Shown one piece after another: positions 32,793 through 44,950 of a stretch of 64,000 nt of DNA. Positions within the stretch are counted from its first letter, which is position 1; every line of letters begins with the position of its first letter. Both the position numbers and the translations under genes were made by a program. A model generated the notes under the pieces. It was given only the letters and a program-made list of their open reading frames with translations. It searched no databases and was not told the DNA's origin. Source of the DNA: Campanula takesimana (taxonomy: Eukaryota > Streptophyta > Magnoliopsida > Asterales > Campanulaceae); assembly GCA_026119855.1 (NCBI GenBank), contig JAOWBW010001042.1:62001-126000 (forward strand). The letters are read 5' to 3'.

Positions 32793-33770
32793 ATGTCTGG
32801 AAGAAGAAACAGAGGAGGTACTAGTGGGGCACAGAATCAGAATGATACAAGGGAAGAAGCCCGTGCCATGTTCCAAGGCATGTTCGAGGCGGCCATGAAG
32901 GCCATACATGATCAAGGTCCGAGGGTAGAACAAGCACCACCCCGCTATGGATTGGAACAATTTCTCAAACTGAAACCGGTTGAATTCAATGGGGAACCCG
33001 ATGTTCGGAAAGCTGAATTGTGGATTGAGTCGATGGAGAAGATTTATGAGGTATTTGGGTGACGGATGAGGACAAGGTCCGGTTTGCGGCTTATAAGCTT
33101 GTGGGTGCCGCCGAGCATTGGTGGAAGGGTGTTAAAGCTAGTTGGGATGATACTCACACGGTGTATGCGTGGGAGTTGTTTGTGCGCAAATTCAAGGAGC
33201 ATTTCATTCCGGTTGTTGATCAAAACCGAAAGGAGATCGAGCTACTCAACCTGGAGCAAGGTGTGTTGTCTATAGCACAATACTCGTCTAAGTTCATAGA
33301 ATTAGCCCGGTATTGCAACTATTCGGTGAGGACCGAGGAACAAAAAAGCTATGAGATTCATTCGGGGATTGAAGACCTCCATCCGTACTCAACTTATTGC
33401 CCAATGGATTGTGACTTTCCAAGATGCGGTAGACCGAGCCTACTTGATAGAGCAAGATATTGGGGAGCATAAGAGGAAGACCGAGGTAGCTAACCCGAGC
33501 AAGCCGGGAGGACAAAGCAAGCCACAACACCGTTCCGACAATCGAGGTAACTTTGGGGAACAATCTCAGTTCCGAGGGCAACCGATCCCAAGGACCCGGG
33601 TACCACTTCCGGAACCAAGGGAACCAAATTAGGAGGCTTTGTTCGTATTGTCAAAAGGAAGGTCATTCTGAGGACCGGTGTGGAAGAAGCAGGGAAGGTG
33701 CACCAATTGCGGTCAAATGTGTCACTTTGTAAAAGATTGCCCGAGAGGTAGAGGACAAGCATCCGGGTCA
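32793..33770 (+). pseudogene. G1 gag, frameshifted
   Basis: The frame opens MSGRRNRGG and continues with RYGLEQFLKLKPVEFNG and AELWIESMEKIYEVF, then shifts near 33060 into KVRFAAYKLVGAAEHWW and WELFVRKFKEHFIP, the gypsy gag (retrotrans_gag) core. After further shifts a CCHC knuckle (CTNCGQMCHFVKDC, about 33705-33745) ends the region. Gag would coat the element RNA. As assembled it cannot be translated in one piece. Confidence 0.8.
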
Positions 33771-36700
33771 GGAGTTGGTATTAATCAGGGTCAGAAAAGG
33801 GATGCTATCGGGAAGCCCAAAGTCCAAGGAAGAGTATTTGCCATGAATCAACAACAAGCTAACGATGATCCATCCGTTATTGGAGGTATTGTTTCTGTGT
33901 CTAATGTGAGCGCACGAGCGTTAGTAGATCCAGGATTATCTCATTCATACATTTCTGTGCAATTTGCTTCCATGTTAAATGCTGCATTCGAGTCTTTACC
34001 CGTACGTGCTAGAGTGTCGACACCTATAGGAGAATGCTTGATTTCTGATCGAGTCTTTCGTGCTGTGATGTGGTTATTTGTGGTCGAGTCCTTGTGCGGA
34101 TTTGGTAGTTCTTCCTATCCAAGACTTTGATGTCATTTTGGGTATGGATTGGTTGAGCAAGTTTCATGCTTCCGTTGATTGCCGTAAGAAAACTGTTACT
34201 TTTTCTATTCCCGATGTGCCTAAATTTGTGTTTGAGGCTAGTCCTCTGAGTAGAAGGTTTCGCTTAATTTCTTATTTGAAAGCGAGAATTATTATTGCAT
34301 AGTGGTTGTGAGGGTATTTAGCTAGTGTTCATGATACTAGGAAGGAATCCCCTAGTTTGGATAGTGTTCGGGTAGTTCGGGAATTTCCCGATGTTTTCTC
34401 TACCGAGTATGACATGCCTCCCGATCGTGAGATTGAGTTTTGTATAGACCTTTTGCCGGTACGGCTCCAATTTCGAAAGCACCTTATAGGTTAGCTCCCG
34501 CAGAGTTGAAGGAATTGAAGGTTCAATTGCAAGAGTTACTGGATCGAGGGTTTATCCGCCCTAGTGTTTCCCCGTGGGGAGCACCGGTTTTGTTTGTGCG
34601 GAAGAAAGATGGTTCGTTGAGATTGTGCATCGATTACCGGAAGTTGAATCAGGTTACGGTGAAGAACAAGTATCCTCTACCACACATTGATGATTTGTTT
34701 GATCAGCTTCAAGGGTCCGTGGTTTTCTCTAAACTTGATTTGAGGAGTGGGTACCATCAGTTGAAGGTTCGATCGGAGGATATTTCCGAAGACTGCCTTT
34801 CGCACTCGTTATGGTCATTATGAGTTCTTGGTTATGCCGTTTGGGTTGACTAACGCGCCGGCCGTGTTTATGGATTTGATGAACCGGGTTTTCCATCCCT
34901 ATCTTGATTCGTTCGTGGTAGTCTTCGTCGACGACATTCTTGTTTATTCAAAATCTCGAGAGGAGCATGAACAACATTTGAGGACAGTTTTTATCCGTTC
35001 TTGCGAGGGAGAAATTATTTGCGAAGTTTAGTAAATGCGAATTTTGGCTCGAGAAGGTGTCATTTCTGGGTCATGTGATTTCTAAAGACGGGATTTCTGT
35101 GGATCCTTCAAAGATAGAGGCTATAGTGGATTGGAAGAGACCCGAATCAGTGACAGAGATTAGAAGCTTTCTTGGTTTAGTCGGGTATTACAGAAGATTT
35201 ATTGAGGGGTTTTCGAGGATCGCTACTCCGATGACTCAGTTGACCCGGAAGAATGTTCCGTTTGTGTGGACTGAGAAATGTGACAAGAGTTTCGAGGAAT
35301 TGAAGAAGAGGTTGACTACCGCACCGATTTTGACTTTGCCTAATGGGAGCGATGGCCTAGTGATTTACAGTGATGCTTCGAAAGAGGGTTTGTGTGTGTG
35401 TTGATGCAGAATGGGAAAGTAATTGCGTATGCTTCGAGGAAGTTGACCCCTAGTGAACAGAATTACCCCACTCATGATATGGAGTTAGCGGCTATTGTAT
35501 TTGCGTTGCACAAATGGAAACACTACCTTTATGGGGCGAAGTTTGAAATTTTTACCGATCACAAGAGTTTGAAGTACCTTTTCTCCCAGAAAGAGTTGAA
35601 TAATAGATAGCGCCGATGGATGGAATTGTTGAAGGATTATGATTTCACGATTTCTTATCATCCGGGGAAGGCGAATGTGGTAGCCGATGCGATTAGTAGA
35701 AAGTCTTATGTGGCTTCGATGATGGTCCGTGAATGGAAAATGCTTGAGGATGTTCGAGATTGGTCTCCTCGTGAATCGAGACATGGGGCTATTTTTGCGA
35801 ATATTAGGGTGTCTCCGACCCTAATTCAGAGGATAAAGGAAGCTCAGAAAGAAGATCCTGAGTTGGTGAAGATGATGGGTAAATTGAAGGAAAAGAATTT
35901 TGAGGATTTTTCTTGAGTCCGAGTGGAGTTTTGACTTTCCGTGGTCGTTTGTGCGTACCCGATGTTGGTGGAATAAAGAGGCAAGTTTTAGATGAGGGCC
36001 ACAAATCGAGGTATACTATTCATCCGGGTAGTACGAAGATGTATCAGGATTTGAAGCAACAATTTTGGTGGATTAATATGAAAAGGAAATAGCCGAGTAT
36101 GTATCGAGGTGTTTAACTTGTCAGCAGGTCAAAGCCGAGCATCAGAGACCCGCGGGATTACTTCAGCCGTTAGAGATTCCCGAGTGGAAATGGGAGCATG
36201 TGACTATGGATTTCGTTACGGACACCTCGTACCCGTAGGAAGTATGACAGTGTTTTGGGTAATAGTGGATAGATTGACCAAGAGTGCCCATTTCTTGCCT
36301 ATTGACATAAGATATTCGATGGAAAAGCTTGCGACCCTTTATATCGACGAGATTGTGAGATTGCATGGGGTTCCGGTTAGCATTGTGTCAGATCGAGACC
36401 CGAGGTTTACTTCTAGTTTTGGAAGGCGTTTCAGGAAGCTTTGGGTACAGATTTGCGATTCAGTACAGCTTTTCATCCTCAGACCGATGGTCAATCCGAG
36501 AGGACTATTCAGATTTTGGAGGATATGTTGCGAGCGTGTTCGATAGACTTTTATGATTCTTGGGATTCGCACCTACCGTTAGTGGAGTTCTCTTACAAAA
36601 CAGTTATCAGACTAGTATCGAGATGGCACCGTTTGAGGCCTTGTATGGAAGGAAATGTAGAACGCCTATTTGTTGGGACGAGGTCGGTGAAGCGAAGATT

Positions 36701-37240
36701 GTGGTATTGATTTGCTGCGGGATTCGGTTGAGAAAGTTAGAGTTATCCGGGATCGATTGAAAACAGCCCAGAGTCGACATAAGAGCTATGCAGATAATCG
36801 AAGGCGAGATCTGAGTTTTCAGACCGTGATTTTGTGTTCTTGAAAGTATCTCCAAAGTGGGTATTCGTAGGTTTGGGAAAAAGGGCAAATTGGCTCCGAG
36901 GTTTATTGGCCCGTTTGAGATTTTGGGAAAGGTTGGACTTCTAGCGTATCGTCTCGCGTTACCGTCATCCTTAGACCGATTGCACAACGTTTTCCACGTT
37001 TCTATGCTTCGGAAGTACGTTCATGATCCATCTCACGTGTTACCGAGGGTACCGGAGGATATTGAGCCCGATATGACTTATGAGGAACGACCGGTTTCGG
37101 ATCTTAGATTCTAAAGTCTAAGAGTTGAGGAACAAAAGCGTTGCGTTGGTTCGAGTTCTTTGGAGGAATCATAATATCGAGGAGTCGACTTGGGAGCTCC
37201 GAGATGAGATCGAGAGGAAATTTCCGTGGCTTTTTGTTTA
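33771..37240 (+). pseudogene. G1 pol with chromodomain, multiply frameshifted
   Basis: Order: protease (ALVDPGLSHSYIS near 33925, Pro where DSG is usual); RT ([20 protein letters not shown], then [11 protein letters not shown] near 34930); RNase H ([11 protein letters not shown], then [12 protein letters not shown]); integrase (HPGST and HHCC region near 36020-36130, SDRDPRFTS near 36390); and a C-terminal chromodomain-like segment (about 37090-37240, ending FPWLF). I count about ten reading-frame breaks and stops, including TAG at 35608 where family members have Gln. The order and chromodomain define a chromovirus. Many of the breaks are single-base indels. Confidence 0.85.
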
Positions 37241-37272
37241 AGGTGAGCCTCGTTAAATTCGGGTCGAATTTT

Positions 37273-37289
37273 CTTTAAGGGGGAGTGAA
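37273..37289 (+). other. Polypurine tract of G1
   Basis: TTTAAGGGGGAGTGAA lies against the TG of the 3' LTR. Confidence 0.85.
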
Positions 37290-39383
37290 TGTCACGACCC
37301 GAAATCTAGGCTCTATTTTATTAGTAATAAATAATTATTATTTATTTATTTGCTTATCTATATATTTAAATTATTATTTATTTAAATATTTATGAGTTAT
37401 AATAATTATGCCTAGCATTTTATTTGGGTCATTTGTGCTAGTGTAGTATTGTTGGGTCTTAATTGTTAGTAGGGAGTGTAGAAATTGTGTGTAGTGTAGT
37501 GGAGGGGGCCTAAGTGTAAATCTTTTAAATCATTTCCCTATTCCCTCCCTACTCCTTCCCTTCTCCCTCATACACTCCACCACCTCCATCTCTCTCTCCC
37601 AGCACACCTCTTCCTCTCTCCTCCATTTGTGGTAAGTTTTCTTTCTTTCCTTCTCTCTTCATTTTCTTCATCTTCCTCTCATAATCTCTCATTTCTTAAA
37701 ACGTGAAATGTGTTTAGATCGTCGATAAGATCGCGTAGAACCAAAAAGAATTGAATTCCGTCATCTTTGAGAATTTTCAAGTAAGTTGCTTTTCCCCCAT
37801 TTTGATGCTAAAATGTTCATATCATGTTTATATAATGCTTTTGTTGTTATAATTGAAGTTTGGTTGAGTTTAGAATTTATTTGAAATTTATTTGAGTTTT
37901 TTGTCGAAAATGGTGATTGATATGAATGTTGAGTTTGATTCTTGATTTTGGTTAATAAATGTTGTTTTTAAGGTCCCTTGTTGGTTAGTTATGATTTGGG
38001 TACCTTGAGGATCTTATTGGTTGTGTTTGGTTAAGAGAGTGGTGAAATTGGTAAGGAAATTTGATGAACCCAGCTGGGAATTCCTCCCAGCCCGTAGACC
38101 AGGCGCCCGCCCGCCTTGACCCAGGCGCCCGCCCGCACCCCCTTTTCCAGCGGCCTGACCTTCTGGCCAAACAAGCGCCCGCCTGCCTATGCCCAGGTGC
38201 CCGCCCGCCCGCCTGTTTGGGTTTTTGCCCTTTTGCTTGGTTTAATACTTAAGGCTTAACTAGTTTAGGTTATTCCTTCTAATTAACTTAAGATAACACC
38301 GTGGAACACTTTATTAAGTGGAATTGATTCTTATATGAATAAATATGATATGGAATTTGATTAAGTATCATTTTGGAATGTGGTTCATCTTTGATGTGTG
38401 GTTTATATTGGTTTACCTTTGTGGTGATTTATTTGGATTGGTTCCCTACTTTGGAACCTTAAGTTGTTTATTTAAGCTAGTATTTATTACTTAGCATTTA
38501 TTTGAAAGTCCAGCTGGTATTTTGTGTGTGTTTGGGCGATGCGAAACATTACGATGGCACGGCCAAGTCCATTGTGATGTTGACCATTGTTTTGCCCCAT
38601 TATTACCCTCCTCCAGATTGGCCTTGGATGTGAGAAGAGCTAGCTCCTTTGTGTGCATTTTAGATTTACTTGGAGCATGACTTTGTGGCATGTCTCCCGT
38701 CCCTTGTGACACTTCATTTGGTTATTGGTTCCGGTACCGGGGTTTTCTCTTCGGCTTTCATGCTATTATGAAGATGATGATTTGTTGATTATTGAAGCTA
38801 CGCAGCGATCCTTTATTTGGATGTATCGGTTTGGAAAACCTTGGCTATATCCTTTGTTATGTGTTTATTTCCGCTGCTATCTGTTATGTGATAAATGCTA
38901 TGTGCTATGTGATATTTATTATTGCTTATCGCTTCGTGCATCATAGCATGTCATGTAGTTGCATTAGTAACTTATTGAGATTTATCTCACCCCCGTTTTT
39001 CTTTTATCTTTGTTTTTCCTTAACCCCCCCAGGTGCTAAGGATTAGTCTCGCTGATCACGAGAAAGAGGACGTCGAGTGTGGATCCATTCTTTTGGGGAA
39101 GGTTGTTATATGTTGGTTTACATTATGTAAATGTGTAACCTTTTGGGATAGTTGTATCAAACAATGACGTCATTAAGAATTGTACATTTGTATTTTGTTG
39201 GGCATAAACTTGTGGAAGTTTATGAAAGTTGTAATTGGTTTTTATCAAACTTGGTTTTGTAAAACTTTGGATCATCACCTTTTGGTATCAAATGGAATTT
39301 TTAACTTCGGTATTTCACAGTTTTGGTTTTAGAGTCGACGTCCAGATCGCGGTCTCGGGCCCGCGGGGTCCGGGGTCGCGACA
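37290..39383 (+). repeat. 3' LTR of G1
   Basis: It runs TGTCACGACCCGAAATC to GGGTCGCGACA, 2094 bp, and is complete. The GC-rich array lies at 38099-38215. The first 166 bp show what is missing from the 5' copy. Confidence 0.92.
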
Positions 39384-42221
39384 CTTCCACAGCTAAACAT
39401 GATGATCATGTTGGGTCCATGGGTAATAGATACATGGGAGATTGGTCCTAGGGCAAGTGGGAGATTGTTAGTGTTGGTGCCCTAGGCACGTTTGTTAAAC
39501 GTTGTATTTTATCATTTTATTTATATTAATAAAGAGATGTTTTGATTATTATTGTTGTTCATGTTTACTTATAATAATCTCCGTCCCTAGAGCTTATGAA
39601 GCACTAGCATAAAGGCTAAATGATCATGGATGATCATGTTAGATTTTGGGTACTTGTTTGTGTAGATACCCCGGGAAACCACAGCTTGGCTAGAGCGGTG
39701 AATTATCCTAGGATGTCTAACTTGTTTTCCTTTGTTTAGAGTCGCCACCTATGTTTTTAAAGGAACATAAGAAAAACCTAGAAATAGCCTAATTTATGTA
39801 CAAAACCAGAGATTCGGGAGAGAAGGGTTCGGGGGTTAGGTGACGGAGTGGGAAGTACTTAAACACCCACTCCGCCCCGCTTATGCGGGTCTTTCTACTA
39901 TTGGTGTTCTAATGCTAAATGTCCTTCAATTTATTAACAGTGCTTACAATTATAATGTAAAAAAAAAGGGGAAGAAAAGAGAATTGTTTTATTTATAAAT
40001 TTATGCTAAACAATTACATTAAGAAATGTATAGGAAATTAAAGTAGAGATTAAGATGTAGGGAGATAACCTTAACCAAATTTAATGTAGTAAAGTGGTCA
40101 TTTGGTCATGTCCCAATTGATGAGGATTGCATACTAGTAAGACTAGAATAAAAGAGAAGAAGAATAAAAGTACCTTTAGAAAAGAGGACCTTAGACTTTG
40201 ACTTGAAGATGGTGTTGTTTGTAGAGAAATGGTTGTGCAACACTTTGTGTAGTGTTTGTTTGTAGGGAAAATGTGTTGAGAGAACTTGTGTATAGTTCTT
40301 GTAGAGAAGATGAAGTTTGGTCCCAAGAGTGTAAAAAGACTCCCTTTCTAAGGTAGAAGATGATGGTTTTTATAAGTAAAAAAGAGAGGGAAAGGTTGGA
40401 GGGAAATTGGTCAATCCATGTGAGATGGAATTGACCAATAGAAAATAAGATAAATAAAATAATAAATGAAAGAAATAAAAGAAAATAAAATAAAATAAAA
40501 ATGAATTATTTTGTTTTAAAGAGATGGCTAGAATAATGGGATTGGAGGTTATAAAACTAGGGGGGTGAATGTGGATAGAGAAAGAAGTCTTTTGTGATCA
40601 AGAAAGAGATGTTGCAAATAAGAAAAGGGAGGGAAATAAGTCTTTTGGGGCGAGACGCGCGCGCAGCCCGTTAACAGTTCCGGAAGCGCCCGCGGCAGAA
40701 AATGACAGAATGACAGAATGACCCTAAAAGTTAACTCTGTTATGCAGTTTAGTCCAAAACTAACGGAATCAGTTAGGAACTTAACTGAAGTAACAGAAAT
40801 TAACAAAAATGAGTTAAATAAAAATACTTTGTATGCAATCAAGGTGAGAGGTCCAAGGCGGGGTGTCTACAGTTTGGAACAAGGTACTGGACATGACCCT
40901 CTATGATTTTTTATGTCATGGTCTATGTCGTACATATATCTCATATTAGTTATGTCATTTGAATCCTTAGACATGAAGTTATTATAGTCTTCCACTTGAT
41001 AAATATTACGTTTGACATATTCAAATGCTACCTTTAACCAGGTAGTTATAAAGGGTATGATTGACATAATCGGATTCATATAGGGAAGAATATAAGCTAA
41101 ATGGATTTGTCACTCTTCGGAGAGATGTCAACCTTGGGCCCCTCGTAGAATGATGTTGATGAAATGTCTGGCCAGACTCAAAATGAATTGATCGGATCAA
41201 TGTCAATTGGATTATCAACATATTCGGGATCGAGAAAGTATTGAACAAATACAAGTTAACTTGTTGACCATGACTTGTGTTCAATGACATCGTGGACAAA
41301 GGGATTGTGACATGTTCTATAAAGGAATGCGAACTTGTATATAGTTACACTATTTGGGTAGGTATGACGATTTGCTAGAACCTAATCATATCTTATCGGT
41401 TTTCTGATTGAACCCATTTCCAACTTAGTGTAATCCTATAGGGTCACACACAAATAGAACGAATCTAAAAGGACTTAATTGGAATTTGGGTCGAAGGGCC
41501 TTTGGAGGATTTTGGGAATTTAGAGGAGAAAAGAAGGAATATGGAAAAAGGGGGAGGGTCCGCCTGGACCTCTCAAAGGACCTGGCCGGACCTCCCTAAG
41601 CACCTGGTCGGGCAAGCTTCTATACCCAGTCGGGCTATCTGCTATGCCCGTCGGGCAGATTGATATACCCGGTCGGGCAAAGGGGTTTTGGGCCAGAATC
41701 TTTCCTATTCCGATTGTTTGCGGGTTTGACCACTTGTTACCTATTTGGAATAGGTGTAACATGTATAAAACTCCCCTCTAGTTTCCCTAATTAGTCCTAT
41801 GCATTGTGAGTGCCTCCAAAGAGTTTGAAGGTTTATTTTCTTGTTCTAAGATCTCTTGGGTGAAGAACAAGAATACACACACATAATAAATTCCATATAG
41901 TTTTAATAATTGTGAAAGCGTGTTTCATAATTCGGTCTAGCAACCAAGATCAAGAAGCTACTTGATATTCGTTCGAAGGTGTGGATACCGGTAGAGGGTG
42001 AAACTTATCACCTCCATAGTTCGTGTTCCTGCTATTGTTCGTGATCAAGATTCAAGTCTCCACCAAGAACAAGGTTGTTAATTAAAGGCATCAAGGGTTA
42101 GTATTCTAGTATTCATTATGCATATATTTTTATATAATCATATGAAGGGATCTATGGGCTTTGGGTTTCATGAAATTTTAAAAGCTTAATTCCGCTGCGC
42201 ATGTTACTAGGAAACCCAACA
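39384..42221 (+). mobile_element. 3' end of copia element E
   Basis: 39384-39465 matches the last internal bases of element F (CCATGGGTAATAGATACATG, then polypurine CTAGGGCAAGTGGGAGAT). The 3' LTR runs from TGTTAGTGTTGGTGCCC at 39466 to GAAACCCAACA at 42221, split by a 1211-bp solo LTR. The rest of the element, on the far side of G1, is not in the assembly. LTR flanks are very similar to F, but its GC-rich block (41561-41680, repeated ACCCGGTCGGGC) is entirely different. TATA: TGTATAAAACTCCCC near 41760. Confidence 0.85.
39661..40871 (-). repeat. Solo Tat-like LTR (A1), TSD GTTTG
   Basis: It runs TGTAGATACCCCGGG to GGGGTGTCTACA and is bounded by GTTTG at 39656-39660 and 40872-40876. It sits inside the LTR of copia E, which resumes without loss. 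It is the same family as the LTR at 60444-61641. Element orientation is taken as minus, because the homologous copy has its polypurine tract on its right. It carries the covarying hairpin (39844-39874), a GC block at 40650-40695 and a minus-strand TATA near 40370. Recombination between two LTRs would explain the solo state. Confidence 0.9.
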
Positions 42222-43111
42222 GTCTGAGTTGATTGGATGTGGCTGTAGGAACACGGATCGGAATTAGGGGTTGCAAAAATAAATTTGAATTTATGATTAC
42301 TTAGATCAATTTGGATTAAGGTTTCATAAGTTCGGATGGATTTGGGACTGCAGGTATTTAGATCAGGGTTGTAGTTAACATAATCATGTAAGGGCATTGG
42401 ATCCAAGATCAATGGTTGCAGAATCTAATTGTTGCTAGGGTTTGCAGTAATCTAGGAGGATCGTGTTATTAATGATTTATGGGTGCAGTGATAATGGGCG
42501 GAGATTGATCAACATAGAAATTCGTTGGTGCGAATTTGAGCAATGAATTTGGATTATGAAAGTTGCAAGAGAGAAATTTTTTCCAGACTTTGATAGATGA
42601 CTGATTTCATAGGTGTGTAGATCATGTGTAGGCACTGGCAATAGGCGTGGGGTACGTGCAACAAATGTGCATAGTACGGCAGCATGTGTGCAATGCACGT
42701 GCAGAACTTGCAGTTTTTGAGGCTTTCAAAACCCAATTTTATGTCCAAAAGATTTGTGCATGACCAAGCTTTGAAAATCCATTTTTGGCCAAGAAAAAAG
42801 AAGGTAAATGTGCACATGTAAAGGCTGTAATGGAACCTGGACAAGAAGAAATGCAAGGGGACCATCAGAATGCTTCTGCCCTGCACAAAATTGTTAGCTT
42901 GAAGCATTCTGTGGGCCCAGCCCAAACTAGCTGTATGGCTAGAGCAGTAGCTTCATTATTTTTGTAAATTTTCAACTTCTGATCATCAAGCCCCATTTTA
43001 TTGCATTTCCAGAACAGTTTCACTCCCAGAAATCAAAACAGAAACATAAAATACACACAAAACATGCACAAAGTCAACAAACGGGGACGGGAGTTTGACC
43101 CACACAAAAGT
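42222..43111. other. Unassigned, possibly decayed LTR
   Basis: There is no gene or clear element end. At 42929-42940 AGCTGTATGGCT looks like a CpG-decayed form of the AGCCGTACGGCT palindrome of the neighbouring LTR B, so part of this stretch may be an old LTR of that kind. Confidence 0.35.
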
Positions 43112-44690
43112 GTCCCCAAAGCTTCTAAAAAGAAGTTTGAAAACACTTTATTCCCCAGCGGAGTCTCCACTCTAAGATACCCACGGGAAAATGAAATAAT
43201 TTCCCTCGAGAAATCAAACACGGCACTTTTAATGTTCAACGGAGTCGCCACGTTAGTTTAACTTTAAACCCAAACTTAACGAAAAATGGTTAGAGACAAA
43301 GGATTCGGAGGTCAGGTTACGCTTTGGGAAGAACTTAACCGGTAGTTCACCCAAAGTGCCTCGGAAAAACCGAGTCTCCCTAAGTTTGTTAACAAAATTG
43401 TGCAAGTGTGTGTGTGTGTTCTTGAAAATGGGAGAAACTGACTTTTAACAAAATCAGTTAGAAACTTAACATAAAAGGGATGTTTTGTAAACAGTTTAAC
43501 AGAAAAGGGGAAGACTGAAAAATCACCCCTCTGACCAAACTAGCCGTACGGCTGGGAAGGTCATCCCTGGGGTTTTTACAGATTGTCAAGAAATCAGTCC
43601 AGTTTCAGGCAGAAATAGAGCATTTTGCTAAAACTGAACTGTTTTACATCTTTCCAGTTTATTTACTCGCACAAAGCTTGAATTAAATTATCCCTATGCT
43701 CTTAATCACTAATTAAACAGCAAAACACAAGGTTTTGGGTGTGATCAAGGCAATAATTGGGGAAAAATTAAGAAAGCTGGTGAACATGACATTTAAGCCA
43801 AAATCATCATTTGGATGGTTAAAGATGGAAACTTTAACATCCAAATGGATGATTCTTCCAAGGAAAAGCCTTAGGATATCAAGAATCAACCTTTGGATGG
43901 ATAAAGATTGAGTCTTTACCATCCAAAGGGACATTATTAGTGTTAGATCAAAGTTTGAATGAAAAAGATTGAAACTTTATCATCCATACTTGATCATTTC
44001 ACCATAAAATCAACTTCAAAAGTAAAGACATGAAATTTAACTTGCATAAATGTAAAGACATAATATAAATTGCATAAAAGTAAAGACATAATGTAAATAG
44101 TATTAATGTAAAGACATAATGTAAAGAGACATTAATTGATAACAAGCCTTGATCATCTTAGGTTTGAACCCTTGATCATGCATAGAACATGAGGTTACCA
44201 TTGATTCATATCAAGAACTTGGTTCCAATTCATAATATGTGCAAGAATAATAAAGACATAATGTAAACAAGGCAAAATAAAATAGATTATGAGATGAAGA
44301 GAAGATGGGGAGAAGGAGGCCTCACCAATTTTGGTTCTAAGCCTATCTTCTTTCTCTCTTTTCACTCAAGAATGTGTTTGTATCCCTAATCTGATCTCAG
44401 TTTGGCAGAGTTTACAAACACAAATGATTTTCTTCCCCCTGAAATGATCAGCAAGGGTCTCAATTTATAAGGACTAAGGGTACCCATAGTAGCCGTACGG
44501 CTAGGGCTCTCCCGCGTCCAAACCATCCGTACGGCTCAGCCTGGGGAGCTTCTGGATATTTCCAATTTTAATTCCAGAGTAGTCCTGGAATTTTAGGTTT
44601 ATCTTAGTGAGGTCCCAGCCTATCAGCTTATCCCTGAATGGTGGTAAGAATTCCTCTAAAGTTGGTTAATTTCAGATTGGGGTACTTACA
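43112..44690 (-). repeat. Tat-like LTR B
   Basis: The right end GGGGTACTTACA is certain; on the minus strand the LTR starts TGTAAGTACCCC. The left end is estimated at TGTCCCCAAAGC. It shares with LTRs A and C the block GAGTCGCCAC (43241), GATTCGGAGGTCAGGTTACG and the hairpin at 43322-43356. CCGTACGG palindromes lie at 43538-43553, 44491-44502 and 44525-44536, next to a minus-strand TATA (TTATAAATTG, 44461-44470). Confidence 0.65.
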
Positions 44691-44950
44691 GAGCCCCTCG
44701 GCAACGTTGCTTTGGAAAAGCGGGGTTGTCGATAAAAATAAGCATTCCAATCTGATAGGAGGACGGCTTGACCGATTTGGTTGCGTGGCTGGACCTAGGG
44801 GTAAAGGATTCCTACGTATCCCATTTGCGGGATCAAGCCCAACGTAGTTCGGAAGGGGTGAGAAACTTTAATGCTACTTAAACCTAAGGGCTAGGTGGAT
44901 ATCTATCATCCTCTCTTAGGGTGTAGGGGAACATCTGTCATTCTCTCCTA

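Larger units (their letters stand above)
30749..39383 (+). mobile_element. Ty3/gypsy chromovirus G1 (Tekay-like)
   Basis: Two LTRs, a tRNA-iMet primer site, gag, pol in gypsy order (protease, RT, RNase H, integrase) and a chromodomain-like C terminus place it with Tekay/Del chromoviruses. The first 166 bp of the 5' LTR are lost in the gap. On the right it abuts copia E at CTTCCACAG, so it inserted into the 3' end of that element. About ten frameshifts scatter the coding region. Confidence 0.88.
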
